A stretch of 64,000 bases of DNA from Primorskyibacter marinus (lineage in GTDB: Bacteria > Pseudomonadota > Alphaproteobacteria > Rhodobacterales > Rhodobacteraceae), in assembly GCF_003313245.1 (NCBI RefSeq), contig NZ_QJSD01000005.1:62001-126000 (forward strand), given 5' to 3'. Position 1 is the first letter of the stretch; each line of letters opens with the position of its first letter. Both the position numbers and the translations under genes were made by a program. The notes under the pieces were generated by a model, which saw nothing but the letters and a program-made list of their open reading frames with translations, did not search any database and was not told the origin of the DNA. This document shows, piece by piece, positions 35,320 through 44,904 of this stretch.

Positions 35320-37218
35320 ATGAGTTTTGCATCCATGGCGGATCGGAATGCCATCGAGGACGAAATGTCCTGGGAAGACCGGGATCTGCCCAAGACCATA
35401 TTCGGACTGCTCGACCGGACCGCGACGGCCTTTCCGGACCGACCCGCCGTCAGCTATCAGCTGACCTCTGGCCCGGCCGACAAGGCGGAAACGCTAAGCT
35501 GGGCGCTGCTGCGCGAACAGGTGGTGCAGGCGGCCAATCTTTTCCGTTCGCTCGGGATCGGTGAAAACGATGTGGTGGCCTATGTGCTGCCCAATTGCAC
35601 CGAAACCATCGTGACGCTGTTGGGCGGCATGATTGCGGGCATTGCCAATCCGATCAATCCCTTGCTGGAACCGGAACAGATTGGCGCGATCCTGCGCGAG
35701 ACGGATGCCAAGGTCGTGGTCACGCTGCGCGCCTTTCCCAAGACCGACCTGGCGCAGAAGATGGCAGAGGCTGTCCGTCACGCCCCGCATGTACATACGG
35801 TGCTTGAGGTTGACCTCAACCGCTATCTGACACCGCCGAAGTCGTGGATCGTGCCGCTGATTCGCCCGAAAGCTACCAGCGATCACAAGGCCAGCGTCAA
35901 ATCCTTTCACAAGGAAATCGCCCGCCAGAACCGCAAGCTTGATTTTGCAGACAGCGAGGGCGACCGGGTGGGTGCCTATTTCCACACCGGCGGCACCACC
36001 GGAATGCCCAAGGTCGCGCAGCACCAGTATTCGGGGATGATCTACAATGGCTGGCTGGGACATCGCCTGCTGTTTACCGAACAGGACAACATCATGTGTC
36101 CGCTGCCGCTGTTTCATGTCTTTGCCTGCCATGTGATATTGATGGCCTCGCTGGCCTCTGGCGCGCATGTGGTGTTCCCCACCCCGCAGGGGTATCGCGG
36201 CGAAGGTGTGTTCGACAATTTCTGGAAGCTGATAGAACGCTGGCAGATCAGTTTCATCATCACCGTGCCAACGGCGCTTTCGGCGCTGATGCAGCGGCCC
36301 GTGGATGCTGATGTATCTTCGGTCAAGACCGCGTTTTCCGGCTCTGCCCCGCTGCCTTTGGAACTGTTCCGGCGATTCGAGGAAGCCTCTGGCGTGACCA
36401 TCGTCGAGGGCTACGGGTTGACCGAGGCGACCTGTCTTGTGTCCTGCAACCCGCCCGAAGGGGCCAAGAAGGTCGGATCGGTCGGGATTCCGTTCCCGCA
36501 TACCGAGGTTCGTATCCTCAAATCCGGGCCGGACGGGCAGATGCAATGCGAGGTGGACGAGGTGGGCGAGATCTGCATCGCCAATCCGGGCGTCTTCGCG
36601 GGCAGCACCTATACCGAAGAGGTGAAGAACAAGGATCTGTTCTATCACGACCGGTTCCTGCGCTCCGGCGATCTGGGGCGGATCGACGCGGATGGGTATC
36701 TGTGGATCACCGGACGGGCCAAGGATCTGATCATTCGCGGCGGGCACAATATCGACCCGGCCGAGATTGAAGAGGCGCTGCTGTCGCATCCCGCCGTGGC
36801 CTTTGCCGGGGCGATCGGTCAGCCGGATGCGCGCGCGGGCGAACTGCCTTGCGCCTTTGTCGAACTGGTCGGCGGGAGCGAGGTCACAGAGGACGACCTG
36901 ATCGCGCATTGCAAGACGCATGTCCACGAACGCGCGGCATGGCCCAAGCATATGACGATATTGCCGGAACTGCCCAAGACCGCCGTTGGCAAGGTGTTCA
37001 AGCCCGATCTGCGCAAGATGGCGATCACGCGGGTGTATAACGCGGCGCTGGAAGAGGCGGGGGTCGCGGCGCGCGTGGTGTCCGTCATCGACGACAAGAA
37101 ACGCGGGCTGGTCGCCCAACTGGAGGCGAACGGCACAGACGCGGCGTCGGTTGGCGATGTGCTGGGCAATTTCACGCGGCCATGGGAATGGGCGCGGGAA
37201 GAAGAGTCCGCCTCTTGA
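35320..37218 (+). CDS. AMP-forming acyl-CoA synthetase, second copy
   Basis: 632 residues of the ANL superfamily, longer than the one at 5689-7314. Motifs: phosphate loop YFHTGGTTGMPKVAQH, VEGYGLTEATC, RSGDLGRIDADGYLWITGR and the C-terminal catalytic Lys in LPKTAVGKVFKPDLR. Extra residues lie in the N-terminal domain (around the IVPLIRPKATSDHK insertion). Substrate unknown, probably a medium or long acyl chain. I chose ATG 35320 because GGGAGGAG stands just upstream; the frame is open further 5' without family similarity. Confidence 0.9.
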   Translation: MSFASMADRNAIEDEMSWEDRDLPKTIFGLLDRTATAFPDRPAVSYQLTSGPADKAETLSWALLREQVVQAANLFRSLGIGENDVVAYVLPNCTETIVTLLGGMIAGIANPINPLLEPEQIGAILRETDAKVVVTLRAFPKTDLAQKMAEAVRHAPHVHTVLEVDLNRYLTPPKSWIVPLIRPKATSDHKASVKSFHKEIARQNRKLDFADSEGDRVGAYFHTGGTTGMPKVAQHQYSGMIYNGWLGHRLLFTEQDNIMCPLPLFHVFACHVILMASLASGAHVVFPTPQGYRGEGVFDNFWKLIERWQISFIITVPTALSALMQRPVDADVSSVKTAFSGSAPLPLELFRRFEEASGVTIVEGYGLTEATCLVSCNPPEGAKKVGSVGIPFPHTEVRILKSGPDGQMQCEVDEVGEICIANPGVFAGSTYTEEVKNKDLFYHDRFLRSGDLGRIDADGYLWITGRAKDLIIRGGHNIDPAEIEEALLSHPAVAFAGAIGQPDARAGELPCAFVELVGGSEVTEDDLIAHCKTHVHERAAWPKHMTILPELPKTAVGKVFKPDLRKMAITRVYNAALEEAGVAARVVSVIDDKKRGLVAQLEANGTDAASVGDVLGNFTRPWEWAREEESAS

Positions 37219-37335
37219 TCCGTCAGGCCGTCACAGGCCGGAGGCCGCGCAAAATGGTCCCGATGCCGACGGGGGTTTGCGCGGGGCGCTTGTGAGGGTG
37301 TCAGGTCGCGCGGCGATTTTGCCCGTCAGGAACTG

Positions 37336-38772
37336 TCAGCGGCCGGCAGGGCTGCTGCGGGTGATCGGGTCGATCGGTGTCGTCGGCAGCGCCAGCGCGG
37401 TTTCGATATGCTGGGCGACCTGCAAAAGCCGGGCTTCGCCGCGCGGGCGTCCGATCAGTTGCAGCCCCACCGGCAGCCCGTCGGGTGTGAAGCCTGCCGG
37501 CAGGGACATGCTGGGCAGGGTTGTCGTGGTGGCGAGGAAGGAAAAGCGCAGCCAGTCGATGTAATCCCCGGTCGGGACGCCTGCGACGCTGCGCGGAAAC
37601 TCCTCTTCCACCGGGCCCGGGCCGATGCCGGTCACGGGGCAGGCCAGCACGTCGAAATCGGCCAGGAATCGCCGCATTCGGTCATAGAGGGCAGAGCGGC
37701 TTAGCTGTGCGTTCACGATGTCCTCGGCGCAAAGCGCGCGGCCTTCGGCGATGTTCTGTGCCAGCGTCGGCTTGTAGAACTCTTGCACGAAATCCGGCGC
37801 GCGGCCCGGAAGTGCTGCCCAGTAAAAGGCGCGCAACGCGCGGTAGGTCTTTTCCAGATCGGGCAGGGCGGGGCAGGCGTCCTCGACGGTGCAATCGGGG
37901 CCTTGCGCCTGCGTCATGGCGTCCGAGAGCACTTGCGCGATGACGGGTTCCACCGGGGCAAAGCCGCCCAGATCGGGGGCAAAGGCGATGCGGATCGGGC
38001 CGGGATGTTGCGCGGCTGCCTGCGCATAGGGTGTCGCAGGCGCGGGCATGGATAGCGGCCAGACCGGATCATACCCGGCCATCGCGTCCAGAAACAGCGC
38101 ACAATCGGCCACGTTGCGCGCCATCGGACCTTGCAGCCCTTCATTGGCAAAGCCCATCGCCGCAGAGCCACCGCCCGCCACGCCCGGCGAAGGACGAAAG
38201 CCCACCACGCCGCAAAAGCTGGCGGGGGTGCGCAGGCTGCCCGCAAGGTCGGACCCGTGGCTGAGCCAGACCTCGCCCGTGGCCAGCGACACGGCGGCCC
38301 CGCCCGACGAGCCACCCGCATTGCGCGCCGTATCCCACGGATTGCGGGTCATGCCGAAAACCGCGTTGAACGTGTTGCCGCCGGCACCCATCTCGGGCGT
38401 GTTGGTCTTGCCCATCACGATGGCGCCGCGCTCTTCCAGACGCAGCACCAGCGGATCGGAGGCCAGCGGGTAATTGCGTTTCAACGCTTTTGTGCCCATC
38501 GTGGTCAAAACGCCCGCGACCGGGGTCAGATCCTTGATGCCGATGGGCAATCCGCCCAGATCGGTGCCTGCTGTCTTCCGCGCGGCCTCGCGCGCGCGGT
38601 CGGCGCAGACCGTGACGGTGGCGTTGACCGACGGTTCCACCTGCGCGATGCGCGTCAGGCTGGCCTCGACCAGTTCTGTTGCCGAAACCTCGCCCCTGCG
38701 GAGCAGCCCGACCGCTTCGGTGGCGGACAGCGTGCAAAGCTCGGGGCCGCTGAAACTTGTATCGGGACGCAT
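37336..38772 (-). CDS. Amidase-signature-family amidohydrolase
   Basis: 478 residues with the complete Ser-cisSer-Lys triad: Lys80 in GIKDLTP, Ser155 in NAGGSSGGAA and Ser179 in GSDLAGSLRTPASFCG. Hydrolyses amide bonds. Related enzymes include GatA, aryl-acylamidases and allophanate hydrolases, and no GatB/GatC genes are near, so a catabolic amidase is likely. Last gene of the minus-strand catabolic cluster, 42 bases downstream of the ArsR regulator gene. Confidence 0.88.
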   Translation of the reverse strand: MRPDTSFSGPELCTLSATEAVGLLRRGEVSATELVEASLTRIAQVEPSVNATVTVCADRAREAARKTAGTDLGGLPIGIKDLTPVAGVLTTMGTKALKRNYPLASDPLVLRLEERGAIVMGKTNTPEMGAGGNTFNAVFGMTRNPWDTARNAGGSSGGAAVSLATGEVWLSHGSDLAGSLRTPASFCGVVGFRPSPGVAGGGSAAMGFANEGLQGPMARNVADCALFLDAMAGYDPVWPLSMPAPATPYAQAAAQHPGPIRIAFAPDLGGFAPVEPVIAQVLSDAMTQAQGPDCTVEDACPALPDLEKTYRALRAFYWAALPGRAPDFVQEFYKPTLAQNIAEGRALCAEDIVNAQLSRSALYDRMRRFLADFDVLACPVTGIGPGPVEEEFPRSVAGVPTGDYIDWLRFSFLATTTTLPSMSLPAGFTPDGLPVGLQLIGRPRGEARLLQVAQHIETALALPTTPIDPITRSSPAGR

Positions 38773-38814
38773 GGCGGCTCCTGCAAGATGATTGGGGGCG
38801 GTGTCGTCGCGCAG

Positions 38815-39162
38815 CTAGTCTTGCTGGCAGAACAGGTCGTGAAGCAGGCCGATGACGCGGCGCGTGTCGGTGTTGGCGAGACTGTAATAGATTGTCTTGC
38901 CCTCGCGCCTTGTGCTGACCAGATCCTCTTCGCGCAGGCGGGCCAGCATCTGGCTGACCGCCGCCTGACGCATGTCCAGCAAGGTTTCCAGCTCTCTCAC
39001 GGATTTTTCGCCGGGGCCAAGATGGCACAGGATCATCAACCGGCCCTCATGCGCCAGCGTCTTGAGATAGGCGGCGGCACGGCTGGCACTTTGCGCCATC
39101 TCCTGAGGTGGTGCGATTGGGTCTGCGACGCTCAATTCAACGGTTCCCGGACTGCTGTTCAC
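38815..39162 (-). CDS. ArsR-family winged-helix regulator
   Basis: 115 residues. The winged helix-turn-helix runs through LKTLAHEGRLMILCHL, VRELETLLDMRQAAVSQMLARL (recognition helix) and STRREGKTIYYSL. The ELCVCDL-type metal site of ArsR/SmtB is absent; the ELETLLDMRQ block has no Cys, so it probably senses something other than a metal through that site. GTG start at 39162; an ATG at 39099 has its AGGAG too close. As the only regulator inside the cluster it may control it. Confidence 0.85.
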   Translation of the reverse strand: MNSSPGTVELSVADPIAPPQEMAQSASRAAAYLKTLAHEGRLMILCHLGPGEKSVRELETLLDMRQAAVSQMLARLREEDLVSTRREGKTIYYSLANTDTRRVIGLLHDLFCQQD

Positions 39163-39207
39163 TCTTGTTTAACATGCGGCATGGGACGGGTGAATTTCAA
39201 GCCTTCG

Positions 39208-40440
39208 TCAATCCGCGGGCGGCGGCGCACCGCCCTGAAAGGCGTTCTGACCGTGATAGTCGCAAGGGGCCTCTTGCATCTGGAGATGCAGATCGGTGCC
39301 GGTATAGGGATGCGCGCGGGCCAGATCCTCGTCCACGTCGATGCCAAGGCCGGGGCCTTGCGGGGCGGCGACAAAGCCGTTCTCGACCCGGATCGCCCCA
39401 CGGATCAGCGCGTCATGGAACGGGGTTTCGATGGTTTCGGCCATCAGCAGGTTGGGGATGGTGGCGGCAAGATGCAGGTTCGCCGCCCATTCCACCGGGC
39501 CTGCATAGAGATGCGGGGCGATCTCGGCGTTGAAGCCTTCGGCCATGGCGGCGATCTTGCGCGTCTCCCAGATGCCACCGGCACGGCCCAGGGCGGGTTG
39601 CAGGATGCGCACGCCGCCCAGACGCAGAAGCGCGGCAAACTCGGCCTTGGTGGTCAGGCGCTCGCCGGTGGAGAGCGGGATGCGCACGGCGCGGGCGATC
39701 TCGGCAAATTCGGTCAGGTTGTCGGGCGGGATCGGTTCTTCGAACCACAGGGGCGCATAGGGTTCCAGCGCCTGTCCCAGCCGGATCGCGCCTGCGGTGG
39801 TGAATTGCCCATGCGTGCCGAACAGCAGATCTGCGCGGTCGCCAACGGCGGCGCGGATCGCCTTGCAGAAGGCCACGGATCGGGTGATGTCGCGCATCGC
39901 GGGCTGGTGGCCGCCGCGGATCGTGTAGGGGCCGGCGGGGTCGAATTTCACCGCCGTATAGCCACGCTCAAGGCAATCGAGCGCCGATTCGGCGGCCATG
40001 TCGGGCGAGGTCCAGAAATCGGCCATGCGGTGCTGTGGCAGGGGGTAGAGGTAGGTATAGGCGCGGATGCGGTCGTTCATCAGCCCGCCCAGAAGCGCCC
40101 AGACCGGTCGGTCGCGTGCCTTGCCGAGGATGTCCCAGCAGGCGATCTCCAGCCCCGAAAAGGCGCCCATGACGGTGAGATCGGGGCGTTGGGTGAAGCC
40201 CGACGAATAGGCGCGGCGGAACATGCGTTCGACGTTTTCGGGGTTCTCGCCGGCCATGTGGCGCGCGAACACATCCGCGATGACGGCGCGCATCGCGTCC
40301 GGTCCGACAGAGGCGGCATAGCATTCGCCCCAGCCGGTGATCCCACAGGCGGTGGTCAGCTTCACGAGGATCCAGTAGCGCCCGCCCCAGCCGGGTGCCG
40401 GGGGCGCGGTCACGATGATGTCGAGTGTATCAAGACGCAT
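39208..40440 (-). CDS. Enolase-superfamily (mandelate racemase/acid-sugar dehydratase) enzyme
   Basis: 410 residues with the capping domain plus barrel layout. Motifs are YTAVKFDPAG (the K-x-D form seen in sugar-acid dehydratases), LLFGTHGQFTTAGA, FEEPIPPDN and STGERLTT, supplying metal ligands and catalytic acid/base. Members dehydrate aldonic acids or racemise hydroxy acids; the exact substrate is not readable. ATG 40440 has AAGGAT upstream. Follows the small unknown gene by 22 bases. Confidence 0.86.
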   Translation of the reverse strand: MRLDTLDIIVTAPPAPGWGGRYWILVKLTTACGITGWGECYAASVGPDAMRAVIADVFARHMAGENPENVERMFRRAYSSGFTQRPDLTVMGAFSGLEIACWDILGKARDRPVWALLGGLMNDRIRAYTYLYPLPQHRMADFWTSPDMAAESALDCLERGYTAVKFDPAGPYTIRGGHQPAMRDITRSVAFCKAIRAAVGDRADLLFGTHGQFTTAGAIRLGQALEPYAPLWFEEPIPPDNLTEFAEIARAVRIPLSTGERLTTKAEFAALLRLGGVRILQPALGRAGGIWETRKIAAMAEGFNAEIAPHLYAGPVEWAANLHLAATIPNLLMAETIETPFHDALIRGAIRVENGFVAAPQGPGLGIDVDEDLARAHPYTGTDLHLQMQEAPCDYHGQNAFQGGAPPPAD

Positions 40441-40462
40441 GGCCGATCCTTTTGTCGCGTGG

Positions 40463-40783
40463 TCAGAGCCCGGCCCTGTCCATGAAATCACGCAGCGCGC
40501 CGTTTATCATGCGGATCGCCGCGGGCGGGCCGAAAAACGACAGGTCAGGGGCGTCTTGATCGTCCATGAACACCTCAAGCGTGATCCGGCTGTCTGTTCC
40601 ATTCGCACCGATGGTCAGGATCCATTGCCGGGTCGCCCCAACCGTCAGCCCGGCGATTTGTGTGGCGATGGACGCCAAGTCATCCGGGTCGACGGTCAGG
40701 TCGGGATGTGCCGCCAGATCGCTGAAAAAGGGCGCGACGTTGTCCAGATCGAAATTGGCCGATGCTTCGGCGGGGGGCGTCAT
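40463..40783 (-). CDS. Small protein of unknown function in the catabolic cluster
   Basis: 106 residues, acidic, without signal peptide or membrane segment. It contains RQWILTIGANGTDSRITLEV and ends LRDFMDRAGL. I do not recognise a family. Its ATG overlaps the stop of the alcohol dehydrogenase gene by one base (TAATG), which argues for a real, co-translated gene and perhaps a partner protein of that enzyme. Confidence 0.65.
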   Translation of the reverse strand: MTPPAEASANFDLDNVAPFFSDLAAHPDLTVDPDDLASIATQIAGLTVGATRQWILTIGANGTDSRITLEVFMDDQDAPDLSFFGPPAAIRMINGALRDFMDRAGL

Positions 40784-41883
40784 TAGGCGCGCCTTTCGGG
40801 TTGAAACAGGATCACATTGCGCCGCGCACCGCCGGTTTTGGTGTCGGCGATGGCTTCGTTGATCTGGTCAAGGGGCCAGCGGGCCGAGATAAGCTCGTCA
40901 AGTTTCAGGCGGCCCTGCTGGTAGAGGTCGACCATCCAGGGAATATCGCGCGAGATCACCACGTCGCCCATTTTCGACCCGATCATGCCCTGGCCCATGA
41001 AAGCAGACACGACAGGTTCATAGCTGGCCTGTGCGCCCGAAGGCGGCATACCGACCATGACCACCCGGCCCCCCGCTGCGAGGTAAAGCGGCGCGCTGTC
41101 ATAGGCCGGGATCGCGCCCACGGTGACAATCACGGCGTCGGCACCGCGTCCCGTGGCCTTGCGCAAGGCTTTCCACGGCTTCTCGGATGTCGCAAGCAGC
41201 CCGTCCGTGGCACCAAAATCGCGGGCGATGGCCAGTTTCTCTTCGGTCATGTCGACGGCGGTGATGCGGCGGGCCCCTGCGATACGGGCCCCCTGAATGG
41301 CGTTGAGCCCGACGCCGCCCGCGCCGATCACCACGACGTCCTGCCCGGCGCGCAGCCCCGCCGCGTTGACCACGGCGCCGACGCCGGTGATGACCCCGCA
41401 GGACAGGAGGCTCGCCGCATCCATCGCCATGCCTTCGGGCAGTTTCGCGATCTGGCTGGTGTCGATGACCACGCGTTCGGCAAAAGCGCCGCAATTCATC
41501 GCCTGCACCACCTCTGCGCCGTCGGGTGCGGTCAGCGGGGAACCGTGCGGGCCGGTCTGGTCCTCGCAGATCGTCGGGCGGCCGGTGGCGCAGTTGGGGC
41601 AGGTGCCACAGCTGCGGATCAGGGTGACGACCACGGGATCGCCGAGGGCAAACCCGGTGACGCCTGTGCCAACCGCGCTGATCCGGCCCGCCGCCTCGTG
41701 GCCGTAAACAGCGGGCAGCGTACCGCCCCACGCGCCCTCGGCATAGGAAATGTCGGAATGGCAGATCGCCACCGCCTCCAGCGTGACTTCGGCCTCGCCC
41801 GTCAGGGGCGCGCGCAGGTCAAGCTCTTCGATGGTGAGCGGTGCGCCGAATGCGCGGCAGATGGCGGCCTTGATGCGTGGCAT
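40783..41883 (-). CDS. Zinc-dependent medium-chain alcohol dehydrogenase
   Basis: 366 residues. Catalytic-zinc ligands are Cys41 and His62 (GHEAAG), and the structural-zinc quartet is Cys92, Cys95, Cys98 and Cys106 in SCGTCPNCATGRPTIC. The NAD(P) fold opens at VVVIGAGGVGLNAIQ. Resembles the class III-like group that includes formaldehyde and aryl-alcohol dehydrogenases. ATG 41883 has GGAGA upstream. Head of a subcluster with the small unknown, the enolase-family enzyme, the ArsR regulator and the amidase. Confidence 0.9.
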   Translation of the reverse strand: MPRIKAAICRAFGAPLTIEELDLRAPLTGEAEVTLEAVAICHSDISYAEGAWGGTLPAVYGHEAAGRISAVGTGVTGFALGDPVVVTLIRSCGTCPNCATGRPTICEDQTGPHGSPLTAPDGAEVVQAMNCGAFAERVVIDTSQIAKLPEGMAMDAASLLSCGVITGVGAVVNAAGLRAGQDVVVIGAGGVGLNAIQGARIAGARRITAVDMTEEKLAIARDFGATDGLLATSEKPWKALRKATGRGADAVIVTVGAIPAYDSAPLYLAAGGRVVMVGMPPSGAQASYEPVVSAFMGQGMIGSKMGDVVISRDIPWMVDLYQQGRLKLDELISARWPLDQINEAIADTKTGGARRNVILFQPERRA

Positions 41884-42044
41884 ATGTTCTCCGGGCGTCA
41901 CGGTCTCGGCAGAACGGTTGCGCGGAACCTGCCAGAACGCAAGGAGAAATTCCGACATGCGTCACAGGTTCCGGACGTCGCGCGGGCAGCAAGACACCTG
42001 CCAGACAGAAGGCCCGCGCCGCAGCCCATGCGGCGCCTCGCGCT

Positions 42045-43385
42045 TCAGTCGCCTTGGGGCAGAACGGTGCGGGCGGCGGCGGCAAAACCGCGTGCCTCGG
42101 CGGGGGCCCGACCCATCATTGCGGCCTTGTCGAACGCCTCGGCAGGCAGATCGGGCCATTCCGCGCGGGCCATCTGTATCAGGTCCCCGTCCTCTGCGAC
42201 AACCCTCTGGCACAGCGCCTTGACGGCGGCCTGTGCGTCGGGGCGCGGCATCCGGGCGGTCAGGGCAAAGCTGAGCGCCTCGGCGTTCAGCAGGCCCTGC
42301 GCGCTGTCCAGCGTTGCCTGCATCTGTGCAGCGTCGGGGACAAGCGACGCGGCCAAGGCTTCGGCATGTCCAAGGGCCGAGGCCGCCGTCAGGCACAGCT
42401 GCGGCAGGGTCAGCCATTCCGTGAACCAGGCAGCCCCGTCGCGTTGCAGGGCGTGGCCCGCCGTGCCGCTTAACGTCGATGCCAGCCCGGCCCCGTGATG
42501 CCAAAGCGCGATCAGCGCCGACGGCCCGACCGGGTTCTGCTTTTGCGGCATGGTCGAAGACCCGCCCGACGCCGCCAGACGGATCTCTGAAATGCCCGAT
42601 TGGGTCAGCAGCACCAGATCGGTGCCCAGCTTGCCAAGTGCGGCCAGCAACCGGGTGATCCACTGCGCAAGCCGCAGGATCGGGGCGCGGTCGGTATGCC
42701 AACTGCGCCCCGGATCGGTCAGGCCCAGCTTCGCACCAATCGCGGCCCGCAAGGCGGGGGCCTTATCGCCCAGGGCCGAGGCGGTGCCAGCCGCCCCCGA
42801 CAGCGACACCCAAAGCCCGGTTTCGCGCATCCCCCGCAGCTCTGCCAGCAGATCCAGCAGCGGTGCGCCCCATTGCGCCGTCAGCGCGCCAAAGCTGGTG
42901 GGCGTGGCGTGCTGGCCATAGGTGCGCGCGGCCATTGGCAGGTCGGCATGGGCCTCGGCCTGTGTCGCCAGCGCGCCGATCAACGCGGTCAGGCCTGCCT
43001 CATACTGTGCCAGAACCTGTTTCAGCCGCAGCATCTGCGCGGTATCCAGAATGTCCTGCGAGGTCGCCCCCCAATGGACATATTGCGCATGTTCCGGCGC
43101 GCTCATTTCGTGGCGGAAGGCCGCAACAAGGGCGGGGACGCTGACGCCGTTCTGCGCCGTCGCCTCGCGCAGTTGCGCGGGGTCGATCAGCACCTCCATC
43201 GCGGCGCGCTGAATCGCGGCGGCGCTGATCTCGGGGATGATGCCTGCCTGACCCTGTGCCTGCGCCAGCGCCCCCTCGACCAGCTGCATGGCGCGCACCT
43301 CGGCGGTGTCGGAGAACAGGCGGGCGGTTTCGCCGGTGTCGAACAGGCCGCCCAGATGGGCGCTGTCAAAGGGGGTGGCAGTCAT
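42045..43385 (-). CDS. pcaB: 3-carboxy-cis,cis-muconate cycloisomerase-like lyase
   Basis: 446 residues of the fumarase/argininosuccinate lyase superfamily, with YVHWGATSQDILDTA near residue 105 and the superfamily signature GGSSTMPQKQNP. The closest remembered family is PcaB, which lactonises 3-carboxymuconate in protocatechuate degradation. The pcaC, pcaG and pcaH genes that usually accompany it are not in the window. The start overlaps the stop of the esterase-like gene by four bases. The function assignment is less secure than the superfamily. Confidence 0.82.
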   Translation of the reverse strand: MTATPFDSAHLGGLFDTGETARLFSDTAEVRAMQLVEGALAQAQGQAGIIPEISAAAIQRAAMEVLIDPAQLREATAQNGVSVPALVAAFRHEMSAPEHAQYVHWGATSQDILDTAQMLRLKQVLAQYEAGLTALIGALATQAEAHADLPMAARTYGQHATPTSFGALTAQWGAPLLDLLAELRGMRETGLWVSLSGAAGTASALGDKAPALRAAIGAKLGLTDPGRSWHTDRAPILRLAQWITRLLAALGKLGTDLVLLTQSGISEIRLAASGGSSTMPQKQNPVGPSALIALWHHGAGLASTLSGTAGHALQRDGAAWFTEWLTLPQLCLTAASALGHAEALAASLVPDAAQMQATLDSAQGLLNAEALSFALTARMPRPDAQAAVKALCQRVVAEDGDLIQMARAEWPDLPAEAFDKAAMMGRAPAEARGFAAAARTVLPQGD

Positions 43386-44098
43386 GGTGTGGTCCTTGCA
43401 ATATCGGACAGGCGGCGCGCGAGGTCATCGGGTGCCGAAAAAAACGGTGAATGGCTGGTGGGCATCTCGGTGACGTCCGGGGATGGCCAGTCAGAGGCCA
43501 TGGAGCGCTGAAACTCCGGCGGAACGGTGCGGTCTTGGGTGCAGCGGATATAGCTGCGCGGCACGCTTGCATAATTGGCACCAAGGCTGACGGGCGTTTC
43601 CTGCGGCCGGATCGCCTGCGGGCCAAGCCGTGCTTTGGCATAGGCCACGGTGTCCGGGGGGCAGTCGTGATAGAAAACCTGCTGCGCCATGTCGGGCCGC
43701 ACCGTGAAAGCAAGGCCATCGGCTGTCTTTTCGATGGCAGGCAACAACGGCTGATACGGTGCCTGCCTGCGGCGCTGGGCGAGTGACAGCCCGTCTGCCG
43801 GCACATAGGCGCAGAGATAGATCAGACGGCTGATCCTGTCGGGCGCACGCTCTGCGGCAAGGCTGATCGGATAGCCCGCCATCGAGTGACCGACCACCAC
43901 TGTGGGGCCGTCCAGCGCGTTCAGGATCGCCTGTGCATAAAGCTCCAGCGTGATGTCTTGCACAGGGGTCTTGTCGGCACCCTGACCCGGCAAGTCGATG
44001 GCATGGGCGCTGTGGCCCTGCGCCGTCAGCGCCGGGATCACGTCGCGCCAGCACCACGCGCCGTGGCAGGATCCGTGGACCAGCAGAAAATCAGACAT
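43382..44098 (-). CDS. Alpha/beta hydrolase, methylesterase/hydroxynitrile-lyase type
   Basis: 238 residues. The N-terminal LVHGSCHGAWCWRDVIPAL is typical of the plant methylesterase-like group. The nucleophile elbow is VVGHSMAG, Asp lies in RCTQDRTVP, and His in TSHSPFFSAPDDLA. Probably hydrolyses a small ester. Located between pcaB-like and pcaD-like genes, overlapping them by four and eight bases, where it does not occur in standard pca operons. Confidence 0.8.
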   Translation of the reverse strand: MSDFLLVHGSCHGAWCWRDVIPALTAQGHSAHAIDLPGQGADKTPVQDITLELYAQAILNALDGPTVVVGHSMAGYPISLAAERAPDRISRLIYLCAYVPADGLSLAQRRRQAPYQPLLPAIEKTADGLAFTVRPDMAQQVFYHDCPPDTVAYAKARLGPQAIRPQETPVSLGANYASVPRSYIRCTQDRTVPPEFQRSMASDWPSPDVTEMPTSHSPFFSAPDDLARRLSDIARTTP

Positions 44099-44879
44099 GG
44101 CCCTGCGCGGTCAGAAAGTCGGTCAGGATGGCGGCATATTCTTCGGGCTTCTCGACGCAAGGCAGGTGGCCCGCGCCCTTTATCAAGCGGAAGTCGGAGC
44201 CTTTGATCAGGTCCACAGTCTCGCGGACCAGATCGGGCGGGGTGGAGCCATCGACCGATCCCGCGATGCCAAGCGCGGGCAGGGTTAGCGCGGCGGTGGG
44301 CGTATAGAAATCGGTGCCGGAAATGGCCTGCGAGCAGCCGATATAGCCTTCCAGCGGTTGCCTGAGCAGCATGTTTTGCCACCCAAGAAACGCGTCGGTC
44401 TGGCGGAACCCTTCCGAGAACCAGCGTTCGAGGATCGGGTCCGCCAGCGCGGCAATGCCGCCTTTGCGGACTGCCGCGATGCGGTCTTCCCACATATCCT
44501 TGGTGCCGATCTTGGCAGCGGTGTTGGACAGGACCAGCGCGCGGACCTGATCCAGCCGTTTGGCCGCCAGTCCCTGCGCGATCATGCCACCGATGGACAG
44601 GCCGACAAAGACGCAATCGCGCACGCCCAGATGATCCAGAAGCCGTTCGGCATCCGTAACAAGCGCGCCCATCGAATAGGGCGCGGGTGGACAGGAGGAC
44701 AGGCCGTGCCCGCGCTTGTCATAGCGGATATATTTCAACCCTTTCGGCAAGAGCGGGATCACCTGATCCCAAAGCCGCAGGTCGGTGCCCAGCGAGTTTG
44801 CAAAGACCACCGGCGCGCCGTCCGGATTGCCATCAATCCGGTAATGCAGGCCGATCTTTCCCAGCGTTGCGATCTTCAT
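44091..44879 (-). CDS. pcaD: 3-oxoadipate enol-lactonase-like hydrolase
   Basis: 262 residues, alpha/beta hydrolase fold. DKRGHGLSSCP, nucleophile elbow VGLSIGGMIAQGLA, and His in GAGHLPCVEKPEEYA all match PcaD, which opens 3-oxoadipate enol-lactone to 3-oxoadipate. AAGGA precedes the ATG. The next gene in the operon overlaps its end by eight bases. Because the ring-cleavage dioxygenase is missing here, a different lactone could be the true substrate. Confidence 0.84.
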   Translation of the reverse strand: MKIATLGKIGLHYRIDGNPDGAPVVFANSLGTDLRLWDQVIPLLPKGLKYIRYDKRGHGLSSCPPAPYSMGALVTDAERLLDHLGVRDCVFVGLSIGGMIAQGLAAKRLDQVRALVLSNTAAKIGTKDMWEDRIAAVRKGGIAALADPILERWFSEGFRQTDAFLGWQNMLLRQPLEGYIGCSQAISGTDFYTPTAALTLPALGIAGSVDGSTPPDLVRETVDLIKGSDFRLIKGAGHLPCVEKPEEYAAILTDFLTAQGHV

Positions 44880-44904
44880 GTCTGTTCCTTCAGTGGCGGC
44901 ACGA

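Noticed and set aside
38131-40485. 784-codon plus-strand frame opposite the amidase, ArsR and enolase-family genes
   Set aside because: All three opposite-strand genes have complete active-site motifs; the plus-strand frame has low-complexity Arg/Gly/Ala content and no domain.
40762-42498. 578-codon plus-strand frame opposite the alcohol dehydrogenase
   Set aside because: Shadow of the zinc alcohol dehydrogenase and PcaB-like genes; no recognisable motif.
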